Assembly (NCBI RefSeq): GCF_964186625.1
Contig: NZ_OZ075109.1
Span: forward strand, 554,633-618,632
DNA: 64,000 nt
Source: Asticcacaulis sp. MM231
GTDB lineage: Bacteria > Pseudomonadota > Alphaproteobacteria > Caulobacterales > Caulobacteraceae
Direction: 5' to 3'
How positions within the stretch are numbered: position 1 is the stretch's first letter; every line of letters begins with the position of its first letter. The position numbers and the translations under genes are program-made. The notes beneath the pieces were generated by a model. The model had not been told where the DNA came from. It saw only the letters and a list, made by a program, of their open reading frames with translations, and searched no databases. Shown here piece by piece: positions 36,234-46,835 of the stretch.

Positions 36234-37680
36234 AGCCCTGCGGCTAAGGTTCGGTCAGTTCCTCATCCTGTTTCTCTGGGGGAATGTCGCGCTTTTGCCG
36301 ATCATATCCATTTTGGCCAAGGGCCATGTCGATATCGCCGCGCTCGTCGCAGGGGTCGTGGTGGTTGGCGGTGCGACACTCATCTGGAGCGGCGACAGAT
36401 CGGGCGTGACGACCCGCGCCGTCACGTCGTTTGCCATGGCGACTCTGGTCATCGTCCTAGTTTATGAATTGCGCGGGCATCCGTATCAAATTGATGTCCA
36501 TATGTACTTTTTCGCGGCCTTAGCCTTGGTGGCGGGCTGGTGCGACTGGCGCGCCCTTCTCGCCTATTCCGGTGTTGTGGCCGTTCACCATATCGTCCTT
36601 AATTTTGCCATTCCAGCCGCCATATTCCCCGCGACCCATCCAGACCTTGTCCGCGTTCTTATACATGCCGTTATCCTCATCCTGCAGGCAGCGCTGCTGA
36701 CATGGCTCGTGACCAGACTGGCAGCGATGTTCATTGCCTCCGACGGGGCCGTGGCGGCCGCCAACCAGGCTAATGCGGAGGCCCAGGCCCTGGCGAAAAA
36801 CCAGGAGGTCACGCAAAACCGAGAGCGCGTGGAATTGGAACGCCGCGACAGATTGGCCGAAGGCTTTGTCGACCGCATGCAAACCATGTCGGAAACATTT
36901 CTTGGGTTTTCCAAAGAGGTCTCGTCCGCGGCCCAGGCTTTGTCGGTAAACGTCAGTGACACAACCGAACGCACACGGGCGGTATCGGCAGCAGCCGAAG
37001 CCGCATCAGGGAATGTCTACACCGTGGCGGCCGGCGCTGAAGAACTCTCAGCGTCCATATCCGAAATCAATCACCAGGTTACGCATTCTGCCCAGATTGT
37101 GGTTGGTACCGTCAACGAGGCGACAGGCATGCAGACGTCCGTAGAAGACCTGTCGCGCGCTGCCAACCAGATCGGCGGGGTCGTTGAGCTCATTCGGGCT
37201 ATCGCTTCACAGACAAATTTGCTGGCGCTCAATGCGACGATCGAGGCCGCCCGCGCCGGTGACGCCGGCAAGGGGTTTGCTATTGTCGCCTCGGAAGTCA
37301 AACAACTTGCATCCCAGACATCGCAAGCCACGGATGAAATCTCACGCGCGATTTCTGCGATTCAAGCGACAACCGAAGGCACAGTCGCGTCTATCCGTCG
37401 CATCGTCGACACCATCAGCATGGTAAGGGACTCAACCCAGTCTATCGCCAGCGCCGTCGAACAGCAAAGCTCCGCGACCCGGGAAATTGCCTCGAACACC
37501 CAGCGTGTAGCCGCGGGCACGAATGACGTCAGTCAGAACATCGCCCACGTTACAGAAGCAACCCAAAATACAGGCACGGCTTCTGACAAACTGATGGGCC
37601 TTTCCACCGATCTGTCACAAAAGTCGGAAGACTTGCGGCGCGAAGTCGAGCTCTTCGTAGGTGATCTGAAAGCCGCATAG
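36220..37680 (+). CDS. Methyl-accepting chemotaxis protein with N-terminal multi-pass membrane domain
   Basis: 486 residues from the ATG at 36220; a longer frame exists but its first 74 codons shadow the upstream gene. Five or six membrane helices fill about 10-180 ([19 protein letters not shown] through [20 protein letters not shown]), with no large periplasmic domain, so sensing may occur in the membrane. The cytoplasmic part is a coiled coil with the CheA/CheW hairpin tip ([20 protein letters not shown], then [15 protein letters not shown]). No HAMP domain and no C-terminal CheR/CheB pentapeptide are seen. Confidence 0.9.
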   Translation: MQALEALRLRFGQFLILFLWGNVALLPIISILAKGHVDIAALVAGVVVVGGATLIWSGDRSGVTTRAVTSFAMATLVIVLVYELRGHPYQIDVHMYFFAALALVAGWCDWRALLAYSGVVAVHHIVLNFAIPAAIFPATHPDLVRVLIHAVILILQAALLTWLVTRLAAMFIASDGAVAAANQANAEAQALAKNQEVTQNRERVELERRDRLAEGFVDRMQTMSETFLGFSKEVSSAAQALSVNVSDTTERTRAVSAAAEAASGNVYTVAAGAEELSASISEINHQVTHSAQIVVGTVNEATGMQTSVEDLSRAANQIGGVVELIRAIASQTNLLALNATIEAARAGDAGKGFAIVASEVKQLASQTSQATDEISRAISAIQATTEGTVASIRRIVDTISMVRDSTQSIASAVEQQSSATREIASNTQRVAAGTNDVSQNIAHVTEATQNTGTASDKLMGLSTDLSQKSEDLRREVELFVGDLKAA

Positions 37681-37762
37681 CACCAACAACCAATGCCTCT
37701 ACAAGAAAGCCAGCACTGTCGGCTGGCATCTGCCGGTGACCTGAGGTGTCATAAACAGTCGC

Positions 37763-37787
37763 GCTGGGAGGGATTGCACCTCCCAGC
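37763..37787. terminator. Hairpin between converging chemoreceptor and permease genes
   Basis: GCTGGGAGG (37763-37771) and CCTCCCAGC (37779-37787) form a perfect 9-bp stem, followed on the plus strand by CTCTTAAT. It can serve both converging genes. Confidence 0.6.
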
Positions 37788-37800
37788 CTCTTAATCGCCC

Positions 37801-39225
37801 TTATTCAGCGGCCTCGAATTTTGCTTCTTTGCGCAGGCGGCTGTTCCAGCGGCCGTACGAGAAATAGACCACCAGGCCAATCACCATCCAGATCAGGGTA
37901 AAGCCCTGGCTCTGTACCGGCAGGCTGGAGAAGATGAACGCGCAGCCACCGATGGTGATCAACGCGACCAGCCAGTGCAAGGGCACCTTGAAGCTACGCA
38001 CCGCGTCCGGCAGCTTCTTACGCAGAATGATCATCGACAGCGCCACGGCGATAAAAGCGATCAGCGTGCCAGCGTTCGACAGTTCGGCTATCTTCTTCAG
38101 CGGCACGAAACCCGCAAAGACAGCGACGAAGATTCCGGTCAGGAGGGTAATCAGGGCCGGTGAGCCCTTGGCATTCACCTTGGCGACAGCAGCCGGCAGC
38201 AGGCCGTCACGCGCCATGACGAAGAAGATACGGCTCTGGCCGTACATCATGACCAGGATAACCGACGGGAGGGCCACAATGGCGGCGCCCCCGACAAGTG
38301 AGGCGACGAACGGCTGACCGAGGGTACGCAGCACGTGCGGCAAGGGCTCACCCGATGACGCTATGTCCTGGAAGCCGACAGCGCCAATGGCGACAGCAGC
38401 GACCAGCATGTAGATGAGGGTTGAGACGCCCATGGAGCCGAGGATGCCAATCGTCAGGTCGCGGCCGGGGTTCTTAGCCTCTTCCGCCGAGGTCGAAACG
38501 GCGTCGAAACCGAAGAAGGCGAAGAAAACGATGGCGGCTGCGGCCATGACACCAAACTTCTCGCCGCCAATTTCATGGGCAAAGAAACCAAACGGCATGA
38601 ACGGATCATAATGACCAGCCTGAATAGCCGGCATACCCAGAACGATAAAGGCGCCCAAAGCAACGATCTTGATGATGACGAGGAGAATATTGAGCGTAGC
38701 GCTTTCACGCGCGCCAATCAGCAGAAGACCCATGACCGCCAGTGACACCAGAACGGCTGGCAGATTGACCAGACCACCGGCATAGGGCCCCGCAAGCAGG
38801 AAGGCCGGCAGCTTCAGGCCTACGGCCTCTTCAAGGAAGCCAACGAGGTGCGCTGACCAGCCGACCGCGACGGTCGAACAGGCCAGGGAATATTCGAGAA
38901 CCAGCGCCCAGCCGACAATCCAGGCGACAATTTCGCCCATGCTTGAATAGCTGTAGGTATAGGCCGAACCGGCGGTTGGGATCAGGGTAGACATCTCGGT
39001 GTAGCAGAGGGCCGCGCAGGCGCAGACCAATCCGCACAGGGCGAACGACACGATGACGCCCGGACCGGCCAGGCCGGCGCCGACGCCGGTCAGCGTATAG
39101 ATGCCGGTGCCGATGATGCCGCCGATGCCCAGCGCCATCAGGTGCGGCCAGCTCAGCGTCTTGGCCAGCGCCTTGCCGTCGGTCTCAGCGCGGTGGAGCG
39201 GCTTTAAAGGCCCGAATAATCCCAT
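37801..39225 (-). CDS. APC-family amino-acid permease (cationic amino acid transporter type)
   Basis: 474 residues from the ATG at 39225, preceded by GGGGAC; the frame runs 15 codons further upstream without signal. About 12 membrane helices. Signature segments: LMALGIGGIIGTGIYTLTGV (first helix with the unwound GxG motif), YTEMSTLIPTAGSAYTYSYS, FFAFFGFDAVSTSAEEAKNP and FVPLKKIAELSNAGTLIAF. Resembles bacterial cationic/neutral amino-acid transporters. With two S9 peptidases in the region it may import peptide-derived amino acids; that link is inference. Confidence 0.9.
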   Translation of the reverse strand: MGLFGPLKPLHRAETDGKALAKTLSWPHLMALGIGGIIGTGIYTLTGVGAGLAGPGVIVSFALCGLVCACAALCYTEMSTLIPTAGSAYTYSYSSMGEIVAWIVGWALVLEYSLACSTVAVGWSAHLVGFLEEAVGLKLPAFLLAGPYAGGLVNLPAVLVSLAVMGLLLIGARESATLNILLVIIKIVALGAFIVLGMPAIQAGHYDPFMPFGFFAHEIGGEKFGVMAAAAIVFFAFFGFDAVSTSAEEAKNPGRDLTIGILGSMGVSTLIYMLVAAVAIGAVGFQDIASSGEPLPHVLRTLGQPFVASLVGGAAIVALPSVILVMMYGQSRIFFVMARDGLLPAAVAKVNAKGSPALITLLTGIFVAVFAGFVPLKKIAELSNAGTLIAFIAVALSMIILRKKLPDAVRSFKVPLHWLVALITIGGCAFIFSSLPVQSQGFTLIWMVIGLVVYFSYGRWNSRLRKEAKFEAAE

Positions 39226-39255
39226 AGCTAAAGTCCCCAATACAGAAATGAAAAG

Positions 39256-39285
39256 GGCCATGACCGTCACAAAACGGTCATGGCC
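39256..39285 (-). terminator. Terminator of the DUF5695-like gene
   Basis: A perfect 12-bp stem GGCCATGACCGT / ACGGTCATGGCC with a 6-nt loop, about 10 nt past the stop codon on the minus strand, followed by CTTTTC. It separates the DUF5695-like gene from the permease. Confidence 0.8.
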
Positions 39286-39294
39286 TGATAAGTG

Positions 39295-42081
39295 TTAGTT
39301 GGCTTTCGGTGTCAACTCAAGGGTCGTATCCTGTGCACCCAGTTTGACGATATAGGCGCCAAGCTCTAGCGGAGCGTTAAGTGTGTAGGCCTTGCCCTCC
39401 GCCGTCGTCGTCTTGACGTTAAGATAGGCGTTGGGCGTATAGGCATCGGAAGGCGCCAGCGTCGCGGTGACCTTGCCTGTGGCCGGATCGTAGGCGACCG
39501 CGGTAAACTTGCCCGAATCGAGCGTCAGCCACAAACCGGCGGGCGCGATAAAGACGCGGGTGCGGGCGCTGTCCTTTGGCATAAGTGTCACCACGCCGTT
39601 TGCCTCAGTGACATTGCCGCCGAAGCCGGCCCAGCCAAAGGTCGGGTGATCGACCAGATAGGACGAGGCCGCGACCGCATGGCCAAAGAAGCTCATGCCA
39701 TAATCACCGTTCATGCCGTCCCAGTGCATAGCGTCGGGGAAGGAATGGAAGGCGGCCGAACCGAAGCCTTCAGAATCGATGTTGGTCAGTGAGCCCATTA
39801 AACCGCCGTAGGCAGCACGCAGAAGCTGGTAATCCTTCGGGTTGGCGCGGTAGGCGTCAAACAAAGGCACCGCATTGAGCGACGAGCCGTAATGATGAAG
39901 CTGGCGCTCGATGCGCGACTGCTTGCCGGCATAGAGGAAATCCCAGAAGCGACGCGCCGAACCATTATATCCCCAATGCGGGATGGTGGGATCGTAGGCC
40001 AGGATCACTTCGCGCGTGGTATCGGCGGCCTTGTCGTCGCCGAAATAACGCGACCACATATAGACCTCGGCCTGGCCGGTCGAATCCCATGGCATTTCCG
40101 AACCGAACGGGTATTTCAATGTCTTCCAGATGTCGGCGCGCCCCTTCATCATCGCCTCGATCTCGGTCGCTTCGGCGGTCATGCCTTCGCGCTTCAGATC
40201 TTCGAGGATATAGACGAAGACATCCCCTTCCATCTGGCCAAACTGCGTATAGTAAGGCGCCTTAGTCATCATCGCCTTGGTGGTTTCGGCGGCGCGCGTC
40301 AGATAGGTCTGCCAGGTTTCGGCCTTAGTCAGGCCATCGTGATAGCGGCCGAGGCGATACAGCGTCCACCAGGCGGCAGCGACGTGCGGATAGTTGTAGG
40401 AGCGCCCGAGATCGGCAGCGCCTTCGCGGTCCCATGCCGACCAGACATCCCATTTCAGCTTGGGATCATAGGTGCCTTCGGGCATGGTCTTCGGATCATA
40501 AAACATGACCGACTTGCGCACACCGTACTTATCGGCACCATCCGGCGTCTGGATCTGCCCCCACAGGGTGGTGTCGGCGAATTGCTCGAACTTGGCAACC
40601 TCTGCCGGTGAAGGATTGTCGAGTTGCTTCATGATGGTGGCCAGCCATGAACCGGCCCCACCTTCGTCGCTCAGGCCCGAAATCCACACACGGTTGTCCT
40701 GGGTAATGATCTCGTTCTTATCACGGTCATAACCCATAATTGACGGACTGCGCTTGAAGGGGTCGGACGGGTTTTCGTACCACTGCTTGGTGGTCAGGAA
40801 GTGGCCCATATCGGCCACCACCTGCTGTTCAGGTTTGGTGACGAGATAGTGCACGGTCTGCACCGAACCATCGGCATAGGTGAGGGTCATGCGCGCGCGC
40901 CCCTCAGTTTTACCGTTAACCGCGTACTTGACCCAGCCGCCCTTGACCTTCTGCGATACCCCCACCTCAAGCGCGCCCTCGGGGTAGATGCTGACCGACT
41001 TTACGGCCTGCGCCGAATGCACGAACAGCTCGGCGTTCATGTCGGTTGGCACCACATAACCTGGCAGGCCGACGGCGACCGGACGGCCATTCTGGATCAG
41101 GGTGGTTTCGATCTCGCGGATCGACGGCGACAGCACGAAGCGCACGCCGATGGTGCGGCTCTCGCCCGCTTTCAGCACCAAAGAGGACGGCGCGTTCCAC
41201 TGCTGGATGCCCTTCCAGTCCGTATCGGCAAAGCCCTTCGAGGCGACCATCCAGTCGTAAAAGCCTTCAAAGGTCATGTTACGCTGTTCGGGATCGTTAT
41301 AGATCTTCAGTGATTTGTCGGCATTGCGCTCGTTGAGGATCGGCTTGTACAGCTCAAACGGCGTGTTCTTTTCCGGTAGAACCAGCAAAGACGGACCGGC
41401 GCCATTCAGGCGATTGACCTGCAGATAGCCGGCGTCCTTGCCGACATAGGGATCATAGAAGGAGGCGGTTTCATGGGCGTCATCAAGGTGACGGCCGGTG
41501 ATGATGTTGTCGAACACCATCGGCAGGCCAAGACCACCGATCTCGATCGCCGTTTTGCCGGGATTGCTGAGCGTATAGCGCAAAACCAGCTTGCCCTCGA
41601 TCACCGACCAGGTGCGCGTTACCTTCAGCGGCATGCCGGCACCAAGCGAGGGCGTGATATCGGCGGCCGCAAGCGCGCCTTTTACCTTCAGCGGCTTCAC
41701 TTTTGAGCGCTTGAAGGCCGTTGAATAGTCCTGCCAGTCGGCCGCGCCTACGCTGCGCAGGCGCAGGTCGAGATCACCGATACGATAGGCGCCGTCGCCG
41801 AGGCGCTGCGTGAACCGACCCGATGGCGCGAAATCGAAGCCGTCCTTCGCCGCCTTGGGGGCGAGCGACACAAGGGTTTGCGAGGTCTGTTGCAGAGACA
41901 GCATGAAATCCGGTGTCTCGAAGACCTGAATGTCGGCGTCGGGGCTATTCCATAGCGTGGTGGCGGCGGCCTGAGCCGTGGCCGTCAGTGCAAACGATCC
42001 GCCCATCGTACCTGTCAGCAGGACCGTGGCCAGCACCAGCAGGCTCGAACGACGGCGGACGGAAGACGGACGAAGGGTCAT
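39295..42081 (-). CDS. Large secreted DUF5695-like protein, putative glycoside hydrolase
   Basis: 928 residues from the ATG at 42081 (a GTG at 42090 is possible). Signal sequence SVRRRSSLLVLATVLLTG to about AQAAA. An N-terminal beta-sandwich (about 40-420) is followed by a helical domain with repeated aromatic/acidic segments (WSAWDREGAADLGRSYNYPH, PFGSEMPWDSTGQAEVYMWS, IPHWGYNGSARRFWDF) of the (alpha/alpha)6 kind, and a short C-terminal sandwich. The pattern fits DUF5695, seen in glycan loci. Acidic residues in those segments are candidate catalytic residues. No activity can be assigned. Confidence 0.65.
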   Translation of the reverse strand: MTLRPSSVRRRSSLLVLATVLLTGTMGGSFALTATAQAAATTLWNSPDADIQVFETPDFMLSLQQTSQTLVSLAPKAAKDGFDFAPSGRFTQRLGDGAYRIGDLDLRLRSVGAADWQDYSTAFKRSKVKPLKVKGALAAADITPSLGAGMPLKVTRTWSVIEGKLVLRYTLSNPGKTAIEIGGLGLPMVFDNIITGRHLDDAHETASFYDPYVGKDAGYLQVNRLNGAGPSLLVLPEKNTPFELYKPILNERNADKSLKIYNDPEQRNMTFEGFYDWMVASKGFADTDWKGIQQWNAPSSLVLKAGESRTIGVRFVLSPSIREIETTLIQNGRPVAVGLPGYVVPTDMNAELFVHSAQAVKSVSIYPEGALEVGVSQKVKGGWVKYAVNGKTEGRARMTLTYADGSVQTVHYLVTKPEQQVVADMGHFLTTKQWYENPSDPFKRSPSIMGYDRDKNEIITQDNRVWISGLSDEGGAGSWLATIMKQLDNPSPAEVAKFEQFADTTLWGQIQTPDGADKYGVRKSVMFYDPKTMPEGTYDPKLKWDVWSAWDREGAADLGRSYNYPHVAAAWWTLYRLGRYHDGLTKAETWQTYLTRAAETTKAMMTKAPYYTQFGQMEGDVFVYILEDLKREGMTAEATEIEAMMKGRADIWKTLKYPFGSEMPWDSTGQAEVYMWSRYFGDDKAADTTREVILAYDPTIPHWGYNGSARRFWDFLYAGKQSRIERQLHHYGSSLNAVPLFDAYRANPKDYQLLRAAYGGLMGSLTNIDSEGFGSAAFHSFPDAMHWDGMNGDYGMSFFGHAVAASSYLVDHPTFGWAGFGGNVTEANGVVTLMPKDSARTRVFIAPAGLWLTLDSGKFTAVAYDPATGKVTATLAPSDAYTPNAYLNVKTTTAEGKAYTLNAPLELGAYIVKLGAQDTTLELTPKAN

Positions 42082-42342
42082 GAGTGGCACTTTCGCAGGA
42101 TAGGGTCATAAAGAGACGTCCGCCGCGCAAAGAAGCCGTTGCGCGGGCGGACGCTATAAGTTGATCCCGGCGCGCCGGACATGAGATCACGGGAGTGAGA
42201 CCTCAAGACGCAACCAGAAAGGAGATCCGAAATCAGATCAGGGCACGAAACACCCCGCTAAAGGGCGCTTCATCAAAAGACGGACTCTATAGGGACACAA
42301 CCCGTCAATTGACTGAGTAATCTAAAACACCCTTACGCCCAT

Positions 42343-42375
42343 CCGTCAAATATAAATTATACGATTATGTGACGG
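42343..42375. promoter_or_regulatory. Dyad with partial TATAC repeat upstream of the DUF5695-like gene
   Basis: CCGTCA (42343-42348) and TGACGG (42370-42375) flank an AT-rich core containing TATACGATTATG (42358-42369). The flank GTCAAATA and the core resemble the element found before the TonB receptors at 55.2 and 61.25 kb. It lies 262 nt from the start codon, farther than in the other cases. The rest of this 300-bp gap (42082-42381) has only a GTCAATTGAC palindrome at 42304-42313. Confidence 0.45.
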
Positions 42376-42381
42376 TCCTCT

Positions 42382-44406
42382 TTATTTACGCTTTTTCAAC
42401 GACTTGCCAAAGGCTTGCACAGGGCGAATGATAGCGCTCCCACCGCCGGCGCCGGCCAATTTGAGCGTAATGGTGTCGCTGGCCCTCACCTTTTGCGTCC
42501 CGGCAACAAGTGTCGTTGGCGTCGCGCCATCCTGCCAGGTGGCCGCCGTGTAGGCACCTTCTCCAAGGAAACTGAGTGGTATGGAGAGCTCGCGGCCCGC
42601 TTCATTGGTCATAGCGCCGATATACCAGACATCACCCTTGCGGCGCGCCGTTACGATATATTGCCCGATATCGCCTTGCAGCACGCGCGTCTCGTCCCAG
42701 CTCGTTGGCACGGCCTGGATAAAATCCACGCCGTCTTCCCATTTGCCGTCGGCCTTCTTATAGGCCTGTGGCGCATCGGAAACCATGACAAGCGGGCTAT
42801 CGTAGACGACATACATGGCGATGGCCTGACCGCGCGTTGTCTGGGTTAGCGGATGGCTTTCGTGTATCTCGAAGGTCTGCGGGGTGCGGTTGCCAAATCC
42901 GCCCGGCGTATAGTCGATCGGCCCCAGAATCATGCGCGTAAACGGCAAGGTGACATTATGCGTGGCGGTGATCCGCGTCGTCCACTTGTTGTATTCCGCG
43001 CCCAGCACACCTTCTTGCGTGATGTAGTTCGGGTAGGTGCGTAGCAGACCAGACGGCGCATAGGCACCGTGCAAATCAACGAGCAGGTGGTGATCGGCCG
43101 CTTTTGACAGGATCTTGTGGAAATAGTCGACCATGTCCTGATCAGATCGATCCATGAAATCGACCTTGATACCGGCGATGCCCCATGTTTCGTAAGCCGC
43201 CAGCGCTTCATCCATCTGCCAGTCTAGCTGCTCCCATTGCAGCCAGATCATGACGCGGACATTGCGCGCCTTGGCGTATTTGATGATCGCCGGCATATCG
43301 ACGGCGGCGATCGGTTTGGTCACGTCCGAACCCGGCTTGGGGCGCGTGGATGAGCCGGTATACCAGCCCTCGTCAATCAGGATGTAATCAAGCCCCATCT
43401 CGTGGGCAAAGTCGACATAGGCCTTGTAGGTGTCGGTATTGATGCCCGGATTAGCCACAGGCGCACGAAAACCGTTCCACCAGTCCCAGGCGCTCTTGCC
43501 CGGCTTGATCCATGATGTGTCTTTGATCTTGGACGGCGCGCCGAGCGTGGCGATCAAATGAGATTCGACCAGCTTGCGCGGACTATCCCCCACCATGATG
43601 ACGCGCCACGGCGTGCGGAAATCATCACCCGTCATGGCGATCTTCGCCACGTAAGGCTTGATAGAATCAAAATCGAGACGCGGCGGCAGATGGACCGCGA
43701 CGCCCAGCTTATTGTCGCCGGTGCGCGAATAATAGGTGGCCGGATAGTGCTCGATATCGGATTCGGCCAGCGCAAAGGTGGCCTCGCCCTCACCGGTTTT
43801 ACAAACCAGCGGTGAATCGAACAGGCTATGGTCGCGGATCAGCGACGCCTTGACGGCATCAAATTCACCCTCGTGGGCATTGTGGAACTTGCCGAGGTTG
43901 AGGCCCCAGCAATTGAAATCGCTCGCGAAGGCAAATTCAGTCTTCTCACCATAGACACCAAACGATGCCAGATCGGGCTGTTGCGGCAGGACGTAGCGCA
44001 GGGCCACGCCATTGTCATAAACGCGAAAAATCAAACCGATGCTGTGCGTGCCGCCGGTTTCATGAAAGGTCAGGTTCATCTGGTTATAGTGATCCGGCGC
44101 GCTGGACGCCTTGCCCACCACGATGGAATAGGTCTCGTTGACAGCACGTGTCGTCACGACAGGGGCATCGAAGCCCTTGGCCCCAAATCCCGGCACATCG
44201 AGGCGCAGGCCCAGTTCGGACGGTGCGATAAAGGTCTGGCCCTTGTAGCTGACGCTGTATTTCGGCAGGTCGCCATTGGCCTTGTCAACGATCACGGCAA
44301 TCTGGCCGTCCGGCGATACGGCTTTCCACGTCTCCGCGTGGACAACACCAGCCGCCATTAACGCAAACAGGGAGGCACAAAGCCCGGTCGTTTTCAAAAG
44401 GGTCAT
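42382..44406 (-). CDS. GH97 glycoside hydrolase, probable retaining alpha-galactosidase
   Basis: 674 residues from the ATG at 44406 (RBS GAGAGA; upstream codons in frame overlap the S9 gene and are ignored). Signal to about GVVHAET. N-terminal beta-supersandwich (about 25-300), TIM barrel (about 310-560), C-terminal sandwich. In the barrel, IAGIKVDFMDRSDQ places Asp416 where retaining GH97 alpha-galactosidases have their nucleophile, and QEGVLGAEYNKW (465-474) supplies the Glu. Inverting GH97 alpha-glucosidases (SusB type) lack that Asp. It starts 10 nt after the S9 peptidase, so the two are co-transcribed. Confidence 0.9.
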   Translation of the reverse strand: MTLLKTTGLCASLFALMAAGVVHAETWKAVSPDGQIAVIVDKANGDLPKYSVSYKGQTFIAPSELGLRLDVPGFGAKGFDAPVVTTRAVNETYSIVVGKASSAPDHYNQMNLTFHETGGTHSIGLIFRVYDNGVALRYVLPQQPDLASFGVYGEKTEFAFASDFNCWGLNLGKFHNAHEGEFDAVKASLIRDHSLFDSPLVCKTGEGEATFALAESDIEHYPATYYSRTGDNKLGVAVHLPPRLDFDSIKPYVAKIAMTGDDFRTPWRVIMVGDSPRKLVESHLIATLGAPSKIKDTSWIKPGKSAWDWWNGFRAPVANPGINTDTYKAYVDFAHEMGLDYILIDEGWYTGSSTRPKPGSDVTKPIAAVDMPAIIKYAKARNVRVMIWLQWEQLDWQMDEALAAYETWGIAGIKVDFMDRSDQDMVDYFHKILSKAADHHLLVDLHGAYAPSGLLRTYPNYITQEGVLGAEYNKWTTRITATHNVTLPFTRMILGPIDYTPGGFGNRTPQTFEIHESHPLTQTTRGQAIAMYVVYDSPLVMVSDAPQAYKKADGKWEDGVDFIQAVPTSWDETRVLQGDIGQYIVTARRKGDVWYIGAMTNEAGRELSIPLSFLGEGAYTAATWQDGATPTTLVAGTQKVRASDTITLKLAGAGGGSAIIRPVQAFGKSLKKRK

Positions 44407-44416
44407 CAAAATCTCT

Positions 44417-46743
44417 CTAATGGGCTTTGGGAGCAGTTTCTGGAAGGGCGTTCCAGTTGGGCGTGCTTTCACCCTGCAAATGACGCACGAAGAAATCATA
44501 TTGGCGGCGCAGACCGTAGCCAAAGTCGCCGACATTTCGCAAGGCGCCATGGCCCTGATTGGGGGCCACGATCAGATCGAAGTCCTTGCGCGCCTTGATC
44601 AGGGCATTCACCACCTGAAGCGTCGAAGACGGATCGACATTTGTGTCCTGCTCACCGACGATCAAAAGCACGTGGCCTTGCAAGCGCCAGGCGTTATCGA
44701 CACCGGATGACTTCGCGTAAACTCATCGACCGGCCAGCCCATCCATTCCTCGTTCCAGCTAATCTTGTCCATGCGGTTGTCGAAGCAGCCCGCATAGGCG
44801 ACGGCGGCCTTGTAGAAATCAGGATGGAATTCCAGCGCACCGAGCGAACTTTGGCCACCAGCCGAGCCGCCATAGATGCCGACGCGGCTGATATCGTACC
44901 ATGGGTATTTGGCAGCGGCCGCCTTGTGCCACAAAATGCGGTCGGGGAAGCCGGAATCGCCGACATTCTTCCAGGCGACATCATGAAACGCCTTGGAGCG
45001 ATTCATGGTGCCCATGCCGTCGATCTGCACCACGATGAAACCAAGATCGGCCTGGGCCTGCATCCCCACCACCTTGTCACCGCCGGAGTGCAGACCGAAC
45101 GGCCAGAAGGTCTTGGGCACAAAATTATCGTGCGGACCGGCGTAGATGTTCTCGATCACCGGATATTTTTTGGTCGGGTCGAAGTTGCGCGGACGCACGA
45201 TGATGCCCCAGATATCGGTCTTGCCGTCACGCCCCTTGGCGGTGAAGACTTCCGGCGCCTTGAAACCGGCGGCCACCAGCTTCGAGATATCGCCATGCTC
45301 GATCTCGGCAACCAGCGCGCCATCGGCACTGTGCAATTCGGCAATATTGGGCAGGTCGATACGCGACCAGGTATCGACATAGTAGGCCATGTCGCTTGAG
45401 AAGCTGACATCGTGCCAAGCGTCTGTTGTGGTGATCGGCGTCAGGTTTTTACCGTCGAAATCGACACGGTAAAACTTCTGGAAATAGGGATCGCTGCCAG
45501 CCATCATGCCGCTGGCGGCGAACCAGATCTGGCGTTTTTGGTCATCGACCTTGATCACCTTGCGCACCACCCAGCCGCCCTTGGTGATCTGGTTCTTCAC
45601 CTTGCCCGTCTTGGCATCATAGAGATAAAGATGGTTCCAGCCGTCGCGTTCCGACATCCAGATCAGTTCGCGGCCCAAACCGCCGACATCGTGGCTGTAG
45701 CGCCGCTCGATATTGACGAAGGTGGAGGCATGATCCTCGGCAACAATACGCGCCGCGCCAGTTTTGGCGCTGGCCTCGATCAGTCGGTAGGCTTGATGAC
45801 CACGCTGATCATATTCAAAAGTAATGGCCGAGGAATCCGCCCGCCAGCCGATATCCGACATGGTGTAGGGATTAGGAAACAGATCGAAGGGCACATTGAT
45901 CTGGCGTTTAGCCGCCACATCGAACAGCACCGGGCGGTCGATATCGACGGCATCGCCGGGCTTCGGGTAAAGCTGCGTGGCCAGCTTCGGCTGTAACTCG
46001 CCTTCGGGCGATGATACAACGCGCGTGACACGACGCGCAAAACCGGGACGGACGCGATAGGCGGCCAGCTTTTGCGAATCCGGCGACCAGATGATCGACT
46101 GCGGATCATAGAACTCGCCCTCAGAGCCATCAGTGCTGAGAACGGTCACCGCACCGCCGCCAGCCGGCCGTACGACGATATTGAAGCCCTGCACAAAGGC
46201 CACCCACTTGCCGTCCGGCGAAGGTTTGGGCGTATTGTCGGCAGGGATGGCCAGGTCACGCACCACGCCAAAACCACGCGGCTGACCGCCCGCTTGCGGC
46301 ACACGGGCACACACATAATCCGTCAGGGTACAGGTCCAGGCGTCATCCTCACCGAGGTAGGCGAAAAGCCCCTTCCCGCCTTCGGTAAAGCTGACCGAGG
46401 CCATGGGCTCGGTGAAGGGTAGATGCAGGCCACTATAGGTTTTTCCGAGCGCTTGACTGAGTGAAGCCGCCAGCCGGTCCTGATCGAACGCGGGGGATTT
46501 TGCCTTCGTATCCGCATCCATCATGACGAACTGGAAACCACCCGGCACGGTCTTGCGATAGATGAAGCGGTGCGTGCCTTCGATCCACTGCGCCGGTTCG
46601 GCGATGTTTTCGGTCAGGCCCGACCAGTCATCGCGCAAGGATAACGATCGCTGATAATCGGCCACGTCTGGCGCTGCAGCAAAGGCCGGCGACGCTATCA
46701 CCAGCGTGAGCACCATACTTAAGAGTCTCAACGGTGCGCCCAT
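44417..46743 (-). CDS. S9 (prolyl oligopeptidase/DPP-IV) peptidase, interrupted by a frameshift
   Basis: Start at ATG 46743: a signal peptide (GAPLRLLSMVLTLVIASPAF) and an AGAGGCAG ribosome site point to it rather than the longer frame. N-terminal beta-propeller (about 60-480), then the hydrolase domain with nucleophile Ser in YGGSAGGQSS. The frame breaks at 44719-44721 after GWPVDE; the remaining C-terminus (YAKSSGVDNAWRLQGHVLLI, Asp in GEQDTNVDP, His in NQGHGALRN) continues in another frame to 44417. The coding strand reads GAGTTTACG where GAGTCTTACG or GAGTTTTACG is expected. Loss of Asp and His would abolish activity if real. The protein would act in the periplasm on peptides. Confidence 0.85.
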
Positions 46744-46786
46744 GATCAAACTGCCTCTTGCCATTTTTACGATACCCGTCATGATG

Positions 46787-46798
46787 TATACTATATAC
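46787..46798. promoter_or_regulatory. TATAC direct repeat in the S9/GH27 divergent promoter
   Basis: TATAC-TA-TATAC, preceded by GTCA at 46779. It sits 44 nt from the S9 start on one side and 38 nt from the GH27 start on the other. Same repeat as at 55.2, 55.95, 61.26 and 61.56 kb. Confidence 0.6.
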
Positions 46799-46835
46799 TT
46801 TTTGGCAGGCAAGCCATTTAACCGGAGTGAACCGC

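Noticed and set aside
44407..44550. Longer start for GH97
   Set aside because: The extra residues overlap the S9 C-terminus antiphase; the ATG at 44406 has an RBS and a signal peptide.
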